DNA from: Chromatiaceae bacterium
GTDB lineage: Bacteria; Pseudomonadota; Gammaproteobacteria; Chromatiales; Chromatiaceae
DNA: 64,000 nucleotides
Direction: 5' to 3'
Assembly (NCBI GenBank): GCA_022340805.1
Contig: JAJDNF010000054.1
Location: forward strand, 62,001-126,000
The position numbers were made by a program, and so were the translations under genes. Positions 1 through 9,193 of the stretch are shown piece by piece. The notes below the pieces were generated by a model that did not search any database, had not been told where the DNA came from, and was given only the letters and a program-made list of their open reading frames with translations. How positions within the stretch are numbered: the stretch's first letter is position 1; the number at the start of each line of letters is the position of its first letter.

Positions 1-1065
1 ATCGGAATGGAGAAGTGTGGCAGCAGTGCCCTACAGACGGCGCTGAGTCACAATCCGACCGTCGACTCGGCAATCTATGGGACGCTGCAGTACTGCCAGC
101 TCAACAAAAAAGGCAGCATCGCGCCCGTCTACAAGTATGGGCATCTGCTGCCGAATATTTCCCACGGCTATTTCGTTTCCAGCCCGGCAGAGAATTTTTC
201 CCTGGACGATCGCCGTTTACAGGAAAGCAGGGCGACCATCGAGCGCCTCTCGAGGCGAGGCGGTGTCATTCTCTCTCATGAAAACTGGGCCAGAACGCTG
301 CCGTTTTTCGAACAGGCGGGCCTGTTGGAGACGCTGGGACTCAACGCGCACGTGGTCGCTTACGTCCGACCGCCGGTCGAATGGATCAACTCGGCCTGGT
401 GGCAATGGGGGGCTTGGGCGGGACGGGAGTTCAATGACTGGCTTCATGAGATGATCGCCGCAACCCAGTGGAGTCGGATACTGTCGCCGTGGCAGCACAC
501 GCGCTGCGTGGCATCGCTGAGCGTTCGGCTGTCAGGCAGTGACGTGATCGCGGATTTCTGCGAGCTGGTTGCCGCACCGGCGTTGCAGCCGATGCGACGC
601 AACATCGGCTTGCCCGGAGAAATTCTGCGTTTCATGCAGAACCACCCGCAGTTTCGTAACGGACCCCATGACGCAACGAATGATCATCTTTTTGCCAATC
701 GGCTGAGGGCTTTCCAGGGGAGCCCCTCGCCGTGGGTACTGAATCGGGAACAGATGCAGGTCATCGTTGACGAAACCCGTGCAAGCAACCTCGCGCTGTT
801 GAGTCTGTTGGATCAGGCGTCCAAAGCTGCGATGCACGACGACCCGCGATGGTGGAAGGTGGAGGCGTTCGACAACCGGCAGGTGGAAGACCCAAACCCG
901 GTCCCTTTGAATGCTGGCGATCTGGACAAGCTGGCAGTGGCCGCACTGCAGGCAGTCGTCGAGATGCATAATGAAGCTCGTGAGCCGGCGGCTACGATGC
1001 AGGGCCAAGCCACGACGAGAGGCCAATGGTGGCGCAAACCCTGGCGGTTTTTGTCGAGACATTGA
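1..1065 (+). CDS. Sulfotransferase-like protein, 5' end outside window
   Basis: The reading frame is open from base 1 (Ile-Gly before the first Met), so the gene starts upstream of the window. The visible N-terminus IGMEKCGSSALQ resembles the P-loop that binds the 5'-phosphosulfate of PAPS in sulfotransferases (usual form G-x-x-K-T-G-T-T-x-L-Q), with Cys-Gly-Ser-Ser in place of T-G-T-T. A later 'AYVRPPVEWINSAWWQ' segment matches the R-x-P-x-E-x-x-x-S strand that binds the 3'-phosphate in this fold. About 355 residues are visible; no membrane segment or signal peptide is seen. Neighbouring acyltransferase, methyltransferase, epimerase and initiating glycosyltransferase genes suggest it modifies or serves a surface polysaccharide. 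The family call is moderately sure; the substrate is unknown. Confidence 0.6.
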   Translation: MGMEKCGSSALQTALSHNPTVDSAIYGTLQYCQLNKKGSIAPVYKYGHLLPNISHGYFVSSPAENFSLDDRRLQESRATIERLSRRGGVILSHENWARTLPFFEQAGLLETLGLNAHVVAYVRPPVEWINSAWWQWGAWAGREFNDWLHEMIAATQWSRILSPWQHTRCVASLSVRLSGSDVIADFCELVAAPALQPMRRNIGLPGEILRFMQNHPQFRNGPHDATNDHLFANRLRAFQGSPSPWVLNREQMQVIVDETRASNLALLSLLDQASKAAMHDDPRWWKVEAFDNRQVEDPNPVPLNAGDLDKLAVAALQAVVEMHNEAREPAATMQGQATTRGQWWRKPWRFLSRH

Positions 1066-1114
1066 ACGACTTCTGCAGGTTGCGGGCTTGAGCGTCTGCG
1101 GCTACCGCCCGCTG

Positions 1115-1585
1115 TCAGCGGAGCGCTTTACGCAGATCGGACCAACGGCGGCACGCGGTGGCAAAGACCGTGCCCAGCCGTGACTGACCGGGGCGCTGCC
1201 CGCGCCCGACCCGGATCGGTGCGCCGACAATCGGGTTGCGCGCGATTACCGGGTCGCCGGCATGGATCTCGTGTCCCGCCGAGAGCAACTTCGCATGGGC
1301 GCCGATCAATACCTCCTCGTTGATCTCGAGCCCTCCCTCGCCCGATAGGTAGCAGTTCACGTTGACAACAGTTCCACTGCCGATGACCAGTCGGGTATCG
1401 GCCTCGCCGAGGAGCAGGCGCACGCCATCGAACAGCATTACGCGGTCACCGATGAAGGTTCCGGCAGTGGCGTGGGCGTTGGACGTGCGGAACACGCTGA
1501 CGCCTGGACCCGCGCGAAAGCCGACCCCGACCGCGTCAACGCCTTCCAGGCTCTGCCAGTGGGGTGGCCAGCCGGCAACCTCTTA
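1115..1585 (-). pseudogene. Truncated hexapeptide-repeat acyltransferase remnant
   Basis: The frame encodes a left-handed beta-helix acyltransferase core: 'VIGSGTVVNVNCYLSG', 'EEVLIGAHAKLLSAGHEI' and 'NPIVGAPIRVGRG' are typical hexapeptide turns, with His in AGHEI at the catalytic position of the family. Two features argue that the gene is broken. At the 5' end an ATG (1591-1589) with good position is followed after one codon by TAA, and homologous-looking sequence (PHWQSLEGVDAVGVGFRAG) continues downstream of that stop without an ATG; the first usable start is GTG at 1495. At the 3' end the normal last coils (W-I-G-A-G-A-x-V-L-P-G-V type) are missing and the frame runs into Arg-rich sequence before a stop. 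If functional, it would acetylate a sugar of the adjacent polysaccharide pathway. Confidence 0.55.
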
Positions 1586-1637
1586 GCTCATCTGATGCCC
1601 TCCCAAGCCATGTGCCTGTGCGGCTGTAATGCCGATC

Positions 1638-2912
1638 TCATCTGGATGAACCCGCTCGTCGCAACCTTGCCAGGAGGTCGCCGAGTCTCTGCAGTATTCC
1701 TCTGCTGGTGGACACCGGCTGATCGCCACGGCCAGCCGGCGGAGCAGGCCGCTGCAATTCGCCAGCGTAAAGCAGTGCCGATTCATCGTTCGAAGTGCGG
1801 GCGCTGACAATAATCCGGAGTCGCGCATCCCCGGGGGCTAGGATATGGCGGAACTCCCAGCCGGCGGTGTCCAGCCGCGGGTCCTCGAACACAGCTGCGA
1901 CGTCCTGGCGCCGCTGTCCGGTGGGGCAGCGGTAGTGAGCGCCATTCACTTCGATATCGACCGTCTCCAGTGGGCCGTCGTCGATCGATGCCGCCCAGCC
2001 ACGCAGGTACAGTTCACCGGGCTGGCGCAGTTCGCGCTCGTCCACCCACCCCCAAGGCCCCCGCCTGAATGACTGCAGGCCCGACAGGTCGCGGTCTGGT
2101 GCCGCTGGAACCATGTACAGGTCCTGCTCGTGTGCAAGCCCACGTGGAATTCGGAAGTGGCCATGCCCGGCCCCACAGACCTTTGCGATCACGCCGTCGA
2201 CGAAGTCCTCACAGACATAAGTGGTGCCGTAGGTGGTCGTATCTAGGGCGGCGTTCTCGCTAAACGGTTTGAACAGGATGCCTTCGGCGGGCAACTCCGT
2301 GCCTTTTGGCAGCAGACAGGCATCATGGGCACTGAAGCAGAGTACGCCATCGGGCTCCAGGCAATCGACCAGGCGCCGCAGCCAGGCCTCGAACAGTCGC
2401 GCTGGCAGGTGCGAGAACAGCGAAGCCACCCATATCAGGTGGAAGCGGCGGTCCGGCTGGAAGGCCTGCGGGTCGACATGCGACGGGATGCCGGTCACGC
2501 GGAAGTTGTCGCAGACAAACGCGAGGGCGTCGGCCTGGATCTCGGAGGCCCAAATCTGCTGCGGCGGCAAGCTGAGGCTGAGAAAACGCAGCAATCTGCC
2601 GTAACCGCACGCGAAATCTAGCACCCGGATGCGCTCGAGCGGGCCGGGAAACAGGCTGCGCAGGATCTGGCTGGCGGCGTTGTATTGCTGCAGGGCGACG
2701 TTGTAGTACTGGCTGAACGCGGCGTTGGCATCGCGATGGTGTTTCAGCGAGTGCCACAGCATCTGATCGTTGGGATGAATGTGCAGGTTCAGGTCGGCAG
2801 CGGCGACATTGTCGGCGAGAAAGGAGCAATGGCCCCGGATTACCTTTTGAAAGAATGGGTCGCCACACATGGCGCGGACGCGTTCGAACAATTGCATGGA
2901 TTCGTCGGTCAT
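1638..2912 (-). CDS. Class I SAM-dependent methyltransferase with C-terminal beta-sandwich-like extension
   Basis: The 424-residue product carries the SAM-binding glycine-rich motif 'VLDFACGYGRLLRFL' near residue 95, an acidic residue at the end of strand 2 ('IWASEIQADAL'), and 'FHLIWVASLFSHLPA' as the post-motif II/III strand. This is a complete Rossmann methyltransferase core of about 230 residues. The last 140 residues ('LYLRGWAASIDDGPLETVDIEVNG') look like the small beta-domain appended to many polysaccharide glycosyltransferases and methyltransferases, followed by an Arg-rich tail. It sits just upstream (in its own direction) of the broken acyltransferase. The likely role is methylation of a sugar or polysaccharide terminus; the acceptor cannot be read from sequence. 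Confidence 0.7.
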   Translation of the reverse strand: MTDESMQLFERVRAMCGDPFFQKVIRGHCSFLADNVAAADLNLHIHPNDQMLWHSLKHHRDANAAFSQYYNVALQQYNAASQILRSLFPGPLERIRVLDFACGYGRLLRFLSLSLPPQQIWASEIQADALAFVCDNFRVTGIPSHVDPQAFQPDRRFHLIWVASLFSHLPARLFEAWLRRLVDCLEPDGVLCFSAHDACLLPKGTELPAEGILFKPFSENAALDTTTYGTTYVCEDFVDGVIAKVCGAGHGHFRIPRGLAHEQDLYMVPAAPDRDLSGLQSFRRGPWGWVDERELRQPGELYLRGWAASIDDGPLETVDIEVNGAHYRCPTGQRRQDVAAVFEDPRLDTAGWEFRHILAPGDARLRIIVSARTSNDESALLYAGELQRPAPPAGRGDQPVSTSRGILQRLGDLLARLRRAGSSR

Positions 2913-3563
2913 ACTGATTTCTTGCCGATGGGAGATCGTGCGTCGTGAGTGGTGGGAACTTTCTCGCCCCGGTCGAGGTTCCGGGCTGTCCTAAGCTGTG
3001 CAAACACGCCTTACGGGCAGGCCAGCGGCACCCTGGTCGCGCGCCGATATGCCGACGTCACGCCAGACATATCCCCTGCATGCTGCCTGGAATACGGGCG
3101 GGTGATGTTGTCGGCAAAAAGGTTACACTCACCGCGCCCAAACGCAAAGCCGTGGGCGCGTGCATGCGCGACATTCGCCGGTGTTCGGCTGGAAGTTGCC
3201 GTGCCAGTATGTCCGATTGTAGGGATCCGGGCTTGGCGCGGGAGCCGCAAGCATTCATTGGGCGGCCCCGTATTCCTCGTGCCAGCGAGCGTCAGGTCGA
3301 GGATGGCAATCCGGACTGTTCTCGGGTAGATTCCGCGCGAGTACTCGTCGGGCTCGCTTTAACCGAATAAGGTTATCAGACTATTGACCTCTTGCTTGGC
3401 CCGTTCGCGCGATATCTTCGCCATGGGATCGAGAGGTTCGATAGCGGGATAAGCCGGTCTGGGTCGCGCCCAGCGCGCTGTGAACCTATCCTGGCGGTGC
3501 GAGTTGAGCCATATCCGCATTGGCCGGTGAGGCGAATGCAACGCGCTGAGTAATCAAGACCAG
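2913..3563. other. Intergenic region without a recognisable gene
   Basis: This is 650 bases between the divergent methyltransferase and epimerase genes. Several open frames exist on both strands but their translations are Arg/Cys/Pro-rich, lack ribosome-binding sites and resemble nothing known. It must hold the promoters for both flanking genes; no convincing -10/-35 pair was found. Confidence 0.5.
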
Positions 3564-3584
3564 TTGAGCATTGCAGACACCCCC

Positions 3585-4556
3585 ATGCGCGTATTGGTCA
3601 CCGGTTGCAGCGGGTTCATCGGGCGCCACCTCGTCAACCGGCTGGTGGACGAGGGGTATTCGGTCGACTGCGTGGTACGGCGCGGATCCGGACCACCCCC
3701 GGCCCTGCCAGCGGGCGCCGTCTCGCTGGTCGAGATCGACGACCTGGCCACCGAGACCGATTGGCCGTCCCGGCTACAGGGCGTCGATGCCGTGGTACAC
3801 CTCGCCGCCCGCGTGCACGTGATGGACGAGACGGCAGCCGACCCACTGGCCAGCTTCCGCCGCGTCAATGTGGATGCCTCGAGGCGGCTTGCAGAGGCCG
3901 CCGTGGCCGCCGGCGTCAAGCGGTTCGTCTACCTGAGTTCGATCAAGGTCAACGGCGAGCGAACCCTGGGCAGGCCGTTTCGTGCCGACGACCAGCCGGC
4001 GCCCGAAGATCCCTACGCGGTCTCCAAGCTCGAGGCAGAACAGCTGCTGTGGCAGCTGGCTGCCGGGTCGGCCACGGAGTTCGTCGTGATCCGGCCTCCG
4101 CTGGTCTACGGCCCGGGGGTCAAGGGGAATTTTGCCCGCCTGGTCAGATTGGCGATGCGCGGCCTGCCGCTGCCGCTTGGTGCACTGCGCAATCGCCGCA
4201 GCATGGTGTCGGTGGACAACCTGGTGGACTTCATCGGTGTCTGCCTGGTGCATCCCGGCGCGGCTGGCCAGGTGTTCCTGGTCTCGGATGGGCACGATTG
4301 GTCGAGCGCGGAACTGGTGAGGGCGATCGAGATCGAATTGCGTGGCAGATCGCGTCTGTTTCGAGTGCCCGCGGTGTTGTTGAGCATGCTTGCCCGGCTG
4401 CTTGGCAGGCATGCATTGATGACGCGCCTGAGCGAGTCTCTGCAGGTCGACATCGAAAAGAACCGCGAACTGCTGGGATGGCAACCGGTGCAGTCCTGGT
4501 CGGAGGCGCTGCGGCGCGCGGTCCGGGCCGTGGTGCAGGAGGGCAGTGGTGACTGA
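3585..4556 (+). CDS. NAD-dependent sugar-nucleotide epimerase/dehydratase (SDR family)
   Basis: The chosen ATG gives MRVLVTGCSGFIGRHLVNRL, which places the NAD-binding G-x-x-G-x-x-G motif at residues 7-13, as in extended short-chain dehydrogenases such as UDP-glucose/UDP-GlcNAc 4-epimerases. A TTG 21 bases upstream would add seven residues. 'VVHLAARVHVMDE' is the second conserved strand, and 'FVYLSSIKVNG' with 'DPYAVSKLEAEQLL' supply the catalytic Ser and Y-x-x-x-K. 'VIRPPLVYGPGVKGNFARLV' is the substrate-pocket segment. At 323 residues it is the usual length. It overlaps the next gene by a few bases, an arrangement seen in O-antigen loci where a WbpV/WbpP-like epimerase precedes a WbpL-like transferase. 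Likely product: UDP-N-acetyl-sugar for polymer initiation. Confidence 0.85.
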   Translation: MRVLVTGCSGFIGRHLVNRLVDEGYSVDCVVRRGSGPPPALPAGAVSLVEIDDLATETDWPSRLQGVDAVVHLAARVHVMDETAADPLASFRRVNVDASRRLAEAAVAAGVKRFVYLSSIKVNGERTLGRPFRADDQPAPEDPYAVSKLEAEQLLWQLAAGSATEFVVIRPPLVYGPGVKGNFARLVRLAMRGLPLPLGALRNRRSMVSVDNLVDFIGVCLVHPGAAGQVFLVSDGHDWSSAELVRAIEIELRGRSRLFRVPAVLLSMLARLLGRHALMTRLSESLQVDIEKNRELLGWQPVQSWSEALRRAVRAVVQEGSGD

Positions 4557-5568
4557 TCTGCTGCTGCCCATGCTGTCTGCGTTCATTGTGGCACTCGTCA
4601 TGACCGGGCTGGTGCGCCGATACGCCTTGGCCAGGCGGCTCGTGGACGTTCCCAACGCGCGGAGTTCCCACCAGCTGTCCACGCCGCGCGGTGGCGGCCT
4701 GGCGATCGTGGTCGGCTTTGCCTGCATCCTGGTCGTACAGGCAGTCGGCGGGCGAGCGGATACGCAGCTCTTGATCGCGGTTTTGCCTGCGGTGCTCGGC
4801 GTGGCCGCGGTAGGATTCATGGACGATCATCAGCATGTCGCGGCAAGGGTCCGCATCGCGGTGCACGTCGTTGCGATCGCCTGGGCGCTGTACTGGATTG
4901 GCGGACCGCTGGCGATACCCTGGCCAAGCGGGGTCCTGTCGATTGGCTGGCCGCTCAAGTTGTTCGCGATGCTGGCGATGGTCTGGTTCCTGAACCTGTT
5001 CAACTTCATGGATGGTATCGACGGCATCGCCGCCAGCGAGGCGATCTTTATCGCGTGCAGTGGTGCCTGGCTGGCGACGACGTCGGGACAGATTGGGGTG
5101 GCGTCTGCACTCCTGATCCTGGCCGCCGCAGTGCTCGGGTTCCTGGCGTGGAATTGGCCGCCGGCAAAGATCTTCATGGGCGACGTCGGGAGCGGGTTTC
5201 TCGGTGCTGCGCTGGGCATACTGGGCTATGCGGCGGCGTTCGCCGACAACCTGACGCTATGGTCCTGGGTGATCCTGGTGGCCGTGTTCGTGGCCGACGC
5301 GACCACTACGCTGATAAGGCGTTTCGTGCGCCGGGATCGCTGGTACGAGGCTCACCGCAGTCATGCCTATCAGCGGGCCGCGCGCCGTTGGGGCCACCTC
5401 AGGGTAACCGTAGCCGTGGTGCTGATAAACCTGCTCTGGCTGCTGCCGATGGCGCTGCTGGCGCTGGCGGCGCCTTCGTCGGGCGTCTTTATTGCGCTGC
5501 TGGCCTATATGCCGCTGCTCGGGCTGGCGGCCTGGCTCGGCGCAGGCACTGCAGAGAACCGTGAATAG
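4546..5568 (+). CDS. Undecaprenyl-phosphate sugar-1-phosphate transferase, WbpL/WecA type (glycosyltransferase 4 family)
   Basis: This is a polytopic membrane enzyme of about 340 residues with some ten hydrophobic helices. Family signatures are present: 'SSHQLSTPRGGGLAIV' in the first cytoplasmic loop, 'VGFMDDHQHV' (Mg-binding Asp-Asp), 'NLFNFMDGIDGIAASE' (N-x-x-N-F-x-D-G-x-D-G), 'KIFMGDVGSGFLGA', and the C-terminal 'YEAHRSHAYQRAARR' histidine motif. These enzymes transfer a UDP-N-acetylhexosamine phosphate to undecaprenyl phosphate on the inner membrane and so start O-antigen or related glycan synthesis. It starts at a GTG (GTG-GTG) overlapping the epimerase stop, indicating translational coupling. 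Confidence 0.88.
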   Translation: MVTDLLLPMLSAFIVALVMTGLVRRYALARRLVDVPNARSSHQLSTPRGGGLAIVVGFACILVVQAVGGRADTQLLIAVLPAVLGVAAVGFMDDHQHVAARVRIAVHVVAIAWALYWIGGPLAIPWPSGVLSIGWPLKLFAMLAMVWFLNLFNFMDGIDGIAASEAIFIACSGAWLATTSGQIGVASALLILAAAVLGFLAWNWPPAKIFMGDVGSGFLGAALGILGYAAAFADNLTLWSWVILVAVFVADATTTLIRRFVRRDRWYEAHRSHAYQRAARRWGHLRVTVAVVLINLLWLLPMALLALAAPSSGVFIALLAYMPLLGLAAWLGAGTAENRE

Positions 5569-5981
5569 CGGCATCGCCGCACGGCCTGTTCACCGCGATG
5601 TGCCACCCCGACTGAACATGCCGCCCCGCTGTCGCGCGCTGTGACGGACCTGGGCTCCGGCGTGCTGTGCGGGACGGGTCATGGTGAGTTGGCTCCCCAT
5701 CCAGTAAACTTTGCGTTGTTTCTCATCGTCGACAGGGGGGTATCCGCCGGCACCTCCACCGTGATCGAAGGTAGCGGCACATCGCCTTCGGCGCCTGGTG
5801 CCGTCGCGGTCTCAAATGGCAGCGCAATCCCGGTTCCCGTATATGCTCACTGCGCACTACCGGTCCATCCGGTCCGCTCCCGGTCGGGTGCGGCAGCCAC
5901 AGCTGTCGCGCCCGTGTGCCGGCGGGGCGCTGTGTTCAGTGACCGGCTGGCGGGAGCTGACGCGGCCTGGAGGCGCGTCGG
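5569..5981. other. Intergenic region upstream of msbA, no supported gene
   Basis: This region holds about 410 bases. An open frame of 114 codons runs through most of it on the plus strand and overlaps the msbA start codon, but its translation shows no family features and no ribosome-binding site. The last bases contain the msbA ribosome-binding site (GGAGG about 10 bases before the ATG). Confidence 0.5.
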
Positions 5982-7715
5982 ATGAAGAGTCGTGAGCTTT
6001 ATCTGCGCCTGCTGCAGCATGTGCGGCCGTACTGGAAGCAGTTTGCGTTCGGTATCGTGGCGACGATATTGGTGGCGCTAACCGAGCCGGCGATACCTTA
6101 TTTCCTCAAGCCTCTGCTGGATGGGACCTTCGTCGAACGCGATCCAGAGTTTCTGTTCTGGTCGCCGATCCTGCTGATTGCGTTGTTCATCGTGCGCGGT
6201 GCCTTCAGCCTGGCCGGCGACGTGGGCTTCGCCTGGGTCTCTGGAAAGCTGGTCCTCGATCTTCGCCGACTGATGTTCGATCGCATCCTGGAACTGCCGA
6301 CCAGCTACTATGATGCGCATGCCAGCGGCATGATCATGACCAAGGTCACGCACAACGTCACCCAGGTGACCACGGCGGCCACCAAGGTGCTGGTGATCCT
6401 GGTGCGCGACAGCGTGACCGTGGTCGGTCTGGTCGCCTACATGCTGTACCTGAACTGGCAATTCAGCCTGCTGAGCTTTGTCCTGTTCCCCGCTCTGATA
6501 TTCGTCGTACGCCTGATTGCCAAGCGTCTGCGCGTCCTCAGCCGCAGCACCCAGTCCAGGATGGGTGAGATAACCCACATCCTCGGCGAGGCCGTACGTG
6601 GCCATAAGGTGATCAAAGTCTTCGGTGGCCGCGAATCCGAGCGCCGTCGCTTCGCGCATCACGCGAACTGGTTCAGACGCTATAACTTCAAGATCAAGGT
6701 GACCGATGGTGCGAGTGTGCCGCTGGTCGAGGCGGTCGGGGCACTGATGATGGCCCTGCTCATCTACGTCGGCACCGGGCAGATGGGTCAGGAACCAATG
6801 AGTGTCGGCTCCTTCGTGTCTTTTCTGGCCGCGCTGGGCTTGCTGTTTTCGCCGATCAAGCGCCTGGTTGGGGTCAATCAACCCCTGCAGAGTGGCCTGG
6901 CGGGTGCGGAGAGCGTGTTCGGCCTGATCGACCAGGCCCCCGAGCAGGACCGCGGGCAGCAGGTATTGGGGCAGGTCCGCGGCGAGCTGGTGTTTGCCGA
7001 CGTCTCGTTTCGTTATCCCGGTGCCAAAGGCGACGCGCTGCGGCACGTCTCGTTCTCCGTTGCGCCGGGGACAACCACCGCCCTGGTCGGACCATCCGGC
7101 AGCGGCAAGACCACCATCGCCTCGCTGGTGCCGCGCTTCTACGAGATAAATGATGGCGCGATCCTGCTGGACGGCATCGATATTCGTGACGTGACGCTCA
7201 ACAGCCTGCGCAGCCAGATCTCGTACGTAGGCCAGGAGTCGGTCCTGTTCAACGACAGCGTTTCGGGCAACATTGCCTACGGCAGCGAGGCGACGACATC
7301 CCAGCAGGATGTCGAGTCTGCCGCGCGTGCCGCCTATGCGCTGGATTTCATCAACGACCTGCCGCAGGGGTTCGACACACGCGTTGGCGAAGACGGCGTG
7401 CTGCTGTCCGGCGGCCAGCGGCAAAGGGTGGCGATAGCGCGTGCGCTGCTGAAAGACGCGCCGGTGCTGATCCTGGACGAGGCCACCTCGGCACTGGATA
7501 CCGAGTCCGAACGCTACGTCCAGTCGGCGCTGCGGAACCTTACGCGCGATCGCACCACGCTGGTGATCGCGCATCGTCTGTCGACCATAGTGCATGCCGA
7601 TCAGATCCTGGTCGTCAGCGACGGCAATATCGTCGAACGTGGTTCGCATGAGGAACTGATGGCGTTGGGCGGGCAATACAGCCTGCTTTACAAGACACAG
7701 TTCGCGCACGCATGA
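5982..7715 (+). CDS. msbA: Lipid A export ATP-binding/permease protein MsbA
   Basis: This 577-residue half-transporter has an N-terminal membrane domain of six helices (about residues 20-300) fused to an ABC ATPase. It shows Walker A 'GPSGSGKTT' near residue 370, signature 'LSGGQRQRVAIARALL' near 475, Walker B 'VLILDEATSALD' near 495 and the H-loop 'IAHRLST'. The N-terminal 'PYFLKPLLDGTFV' and 'MTKVTHNVTQVT' segments are characteristic of MsbA. As a homodimer it flips core-lipid A across the inner membrane. The start is well supported by an upstream GGAGG. Its neighbour waaA, which adds Kdo to lipid A, agrees with this assignment. Confidence 0.93.
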   Translation: MKSRELYLRLLQHVRPYWKQFAFGIVATILVALTEPAIPYFLKPLLDGTFVERDPEFLFWSPILLIALFIVRGAFSLAGDVGFAWVSGKLVLDLRRLMFDRILELPTSYYDAHASGMIMTKVTHNVTQVTTAATKVLVILVRDSVTVVGLVAYMLYLNWQFSLLSFVLFPALIFVVRLIAKRLRVLSRSTQSRMGEITHILGEAVRGHKVIKVFGGRESERRRFAHHANWFRRYNFKIKVTDGASVPLVEAVGALMMALLIYVGTGQMGQEPMSVGSFVSFLAALGLLFSPIKRLVGVNQPLQSGLAGAESVFGLIDQAPEQDRGQQVLGQVRGELVFADVSFRYPGAKGDALRHVSFSVAPGTTTALVGPSGSGKTTIASLVPRFYEINDGAILLDGIDIRDVTLNSLRSQISYVGQESVLFNDSVSGNIAYGSEATTSQQDVESAARAAYALDFINDLPQGFDTRVGEDGVLLSGGQRQRVAIARALLKDAPVLILDEATSALDTESERYVQSALRNLTRDRTTLVIAHRLSTIVHADQILVVSDGNIVERGSHEELMALGGQYSLLYKTQFAHA

Positions 7716-7827
7716 ACGGCTTGCAGTCGGCGCCTGAACAGGCCGGCGTGTCACGCAGCTTCGCTGGTCTGTCGACGATCAACCCGGCATGCTGCGCAGA
7801 GCCCGTCTGCGCGGTGGTTGGCGACAG

Positions 7828-9084
7828 ATGATCAGGCGCATCTACACCCTTGCCCTCTACCTGCTGTTGCCGCTGGTGCTGCTGCGCCTGCTGTGGCGCA
7901 GCATCAAGGCGCCCGCCTATCGGCGCCGCTGGTTGGAGCGACTGGGCATATTTGCGCCGCCGCCGGGCTGGGGCGGTTTGTGGATCCATGCCGTGTCGGT
8001 GGGCGAGGTGCAGGCCATATTGCCGCTGATCCGCCAGTTGCTGACCAGCAATCCCGACCTGTCGATCACCGTCACCACCACCACACCGACCGGCTCCGCG
8101 CGGGTCACGGAGCAACTCGGCGAGCAGGTGTTCCATGTGTATTTCCCGTATGACCTGCCGCTGTCGTTGACCGGCTTTCTGCGCCGCGTGCGGCCGCGTG
8201 CCCTGCTGATGGTCGAGACCGAGATCTGGCCCAATCTGCTGCACTATTGTCGTCGCCATGGTGTCTACACGCTGTTGGCCAACGCGCGTCTGTCCGCAAG
8301 GTCGGCACGCGGTTACGCGCGGCTCGGCCGTTTCGCCCGTGCGACCTTCGCGCAGATCGACTGTGTCGCGGCACAGTCCCGGGCGGATGCGGCGCGCTTC
8401 CGCGAACTGGGTGTGCCGGCAGAGCGGGTGTTCGTGACCGGCAGTATCAAGTTCGACATGCGCATTCCCGCCAGCCTCGAGGAGCAGGTCGAGGTGTTGC
8501 GCCGCGCGTGGGGCGGGCGCCCGGTATGGATTGCTGGCAGTACCCACGAGGGCGAGGATGAACTCGTGCTGGCCGCCCATCGTCGCGTCCTTGGCCAGTT
8601 TCCGAATGCGTTGTTGATCCTCGTGCCGCGTCATCCAGAGCGCTTCGACCGGGTTGCTTCGCTGTGCAGACGCGAGCGGCTGAGGCTGAGCAGGCGTTCG
8701 CGGCATGCCGATTATGATCACGAGTCCCAGGTCTACCTTGGCGATACCATGGGTGAGCTGCCCGTGCTGCTGGGCTCCGCGGACGTGGCCTTCATCGGTG
8801 GCAGCCTGGTCAATACCGGTGGCCACAACATGCTCGAGGCCGCGGCCCAGGGAGTCGCGGTGTGCTTCGGTCCGCATGTGTTCAACTTTGCCGTGATCAG
8901 CCAGATGCTGATCGAGGCCGGTGCCGCGCGCCAGGTCAACAACGAGGCCGAACTCGGAGACCAGGTGATCAGCTGGTTTGCCGATGTGAGCCAACGCGCC
9001 GAGGTCGGTGAAAAAGGCCGCCGCGTGGTGGCGAAAAATCGCGGCGCGCTCAAGCGCCTGCTCGACCTGATACCTCTCCCCTGA
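7828..9084 (+). CDS. waaA: 3-deoxy-D-manno-octulosonic acid (Kdo) transferase
   Basis: The product (about 418 residues) starts with one hydrophobic helix (MIRRIYTLALYLLLPLVLLR), the membrane anchor of WaaA/KdtA. Family hallmarks follow: 'WIHAVSVGEVQA', 'TTTPTGSARV', 'LMVETEIWPNLL', 'FVTGSIKFDM', 'WIAGSTHEGEDE', and the sugar-nucleotide binding segment 'GGSLVNTGGHNMLEAAA'. The enzyme transfers Kdo from CMP-Kdo to lipid IVA at the cytoplasmic face. An ATG 39 bases upstream in the same frame would add a Leu/Arg-rich stretch not typical of the family, so the internal ATG was preferred. Gene order msbA-waaA matches an LPS-core biogenesis unit. Confidence 0.92.
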   Translation: MIRRIYTLALYLLLPLVLLRLLWRSIKAPAYRRRWLERLGIFAPPPGWGGLWIHAVSVGEVQAILPLIRQLLTSNPDLSITVTTTTPTGSARVTEQLGEQVFHVYFPYDLPLSLTGFLRRVRPRALLMVETEIWPNLLHYCRRHGVYTLLANARLSARSARGYARLGRFARATFAQIDCVAAQSRADAARFRELGVPAERVFVTGSIKFDMRIPASLEEQVEVLRRAWGGRPVWIAGSTHEGEDELVLAAHRRVLGQFPNALLILVPRHPERFDRVASLCRRERLRLSRRSRHADYDHESQVYLGDTMGELPVLLGSADVAFIGGSLVNTGGHNMLEAAAQGVAVCFGPHVFNFAVISQMLIEAGAARQVNNEAELGDQVISWFADVSQRAEVGEKGRRVVAKNRGALKRLLDLIPLP

Positions 9085-9193
9085 GTTGCGAAGCGGTGGC
9101 CGCTTGAGCGGCGGGCACAGCCCGATAAGCCGTCGCGGCCGCGCCGTTTCCGGCACCTGCCTGGCCATCGCGGTGCAGGTGCCGCCGACGGGG

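Noticed and set aside
5641-5985. 114-codon plus-strand frame before msbA
   Set aside because: No ribosome-binding site, low-complexity Ser/Ala/Val composition and no family features.
6078-7754. 558-codon minus-strand frame
   Set aside because: It is antisense to msbA and lacks any recognisable domain.
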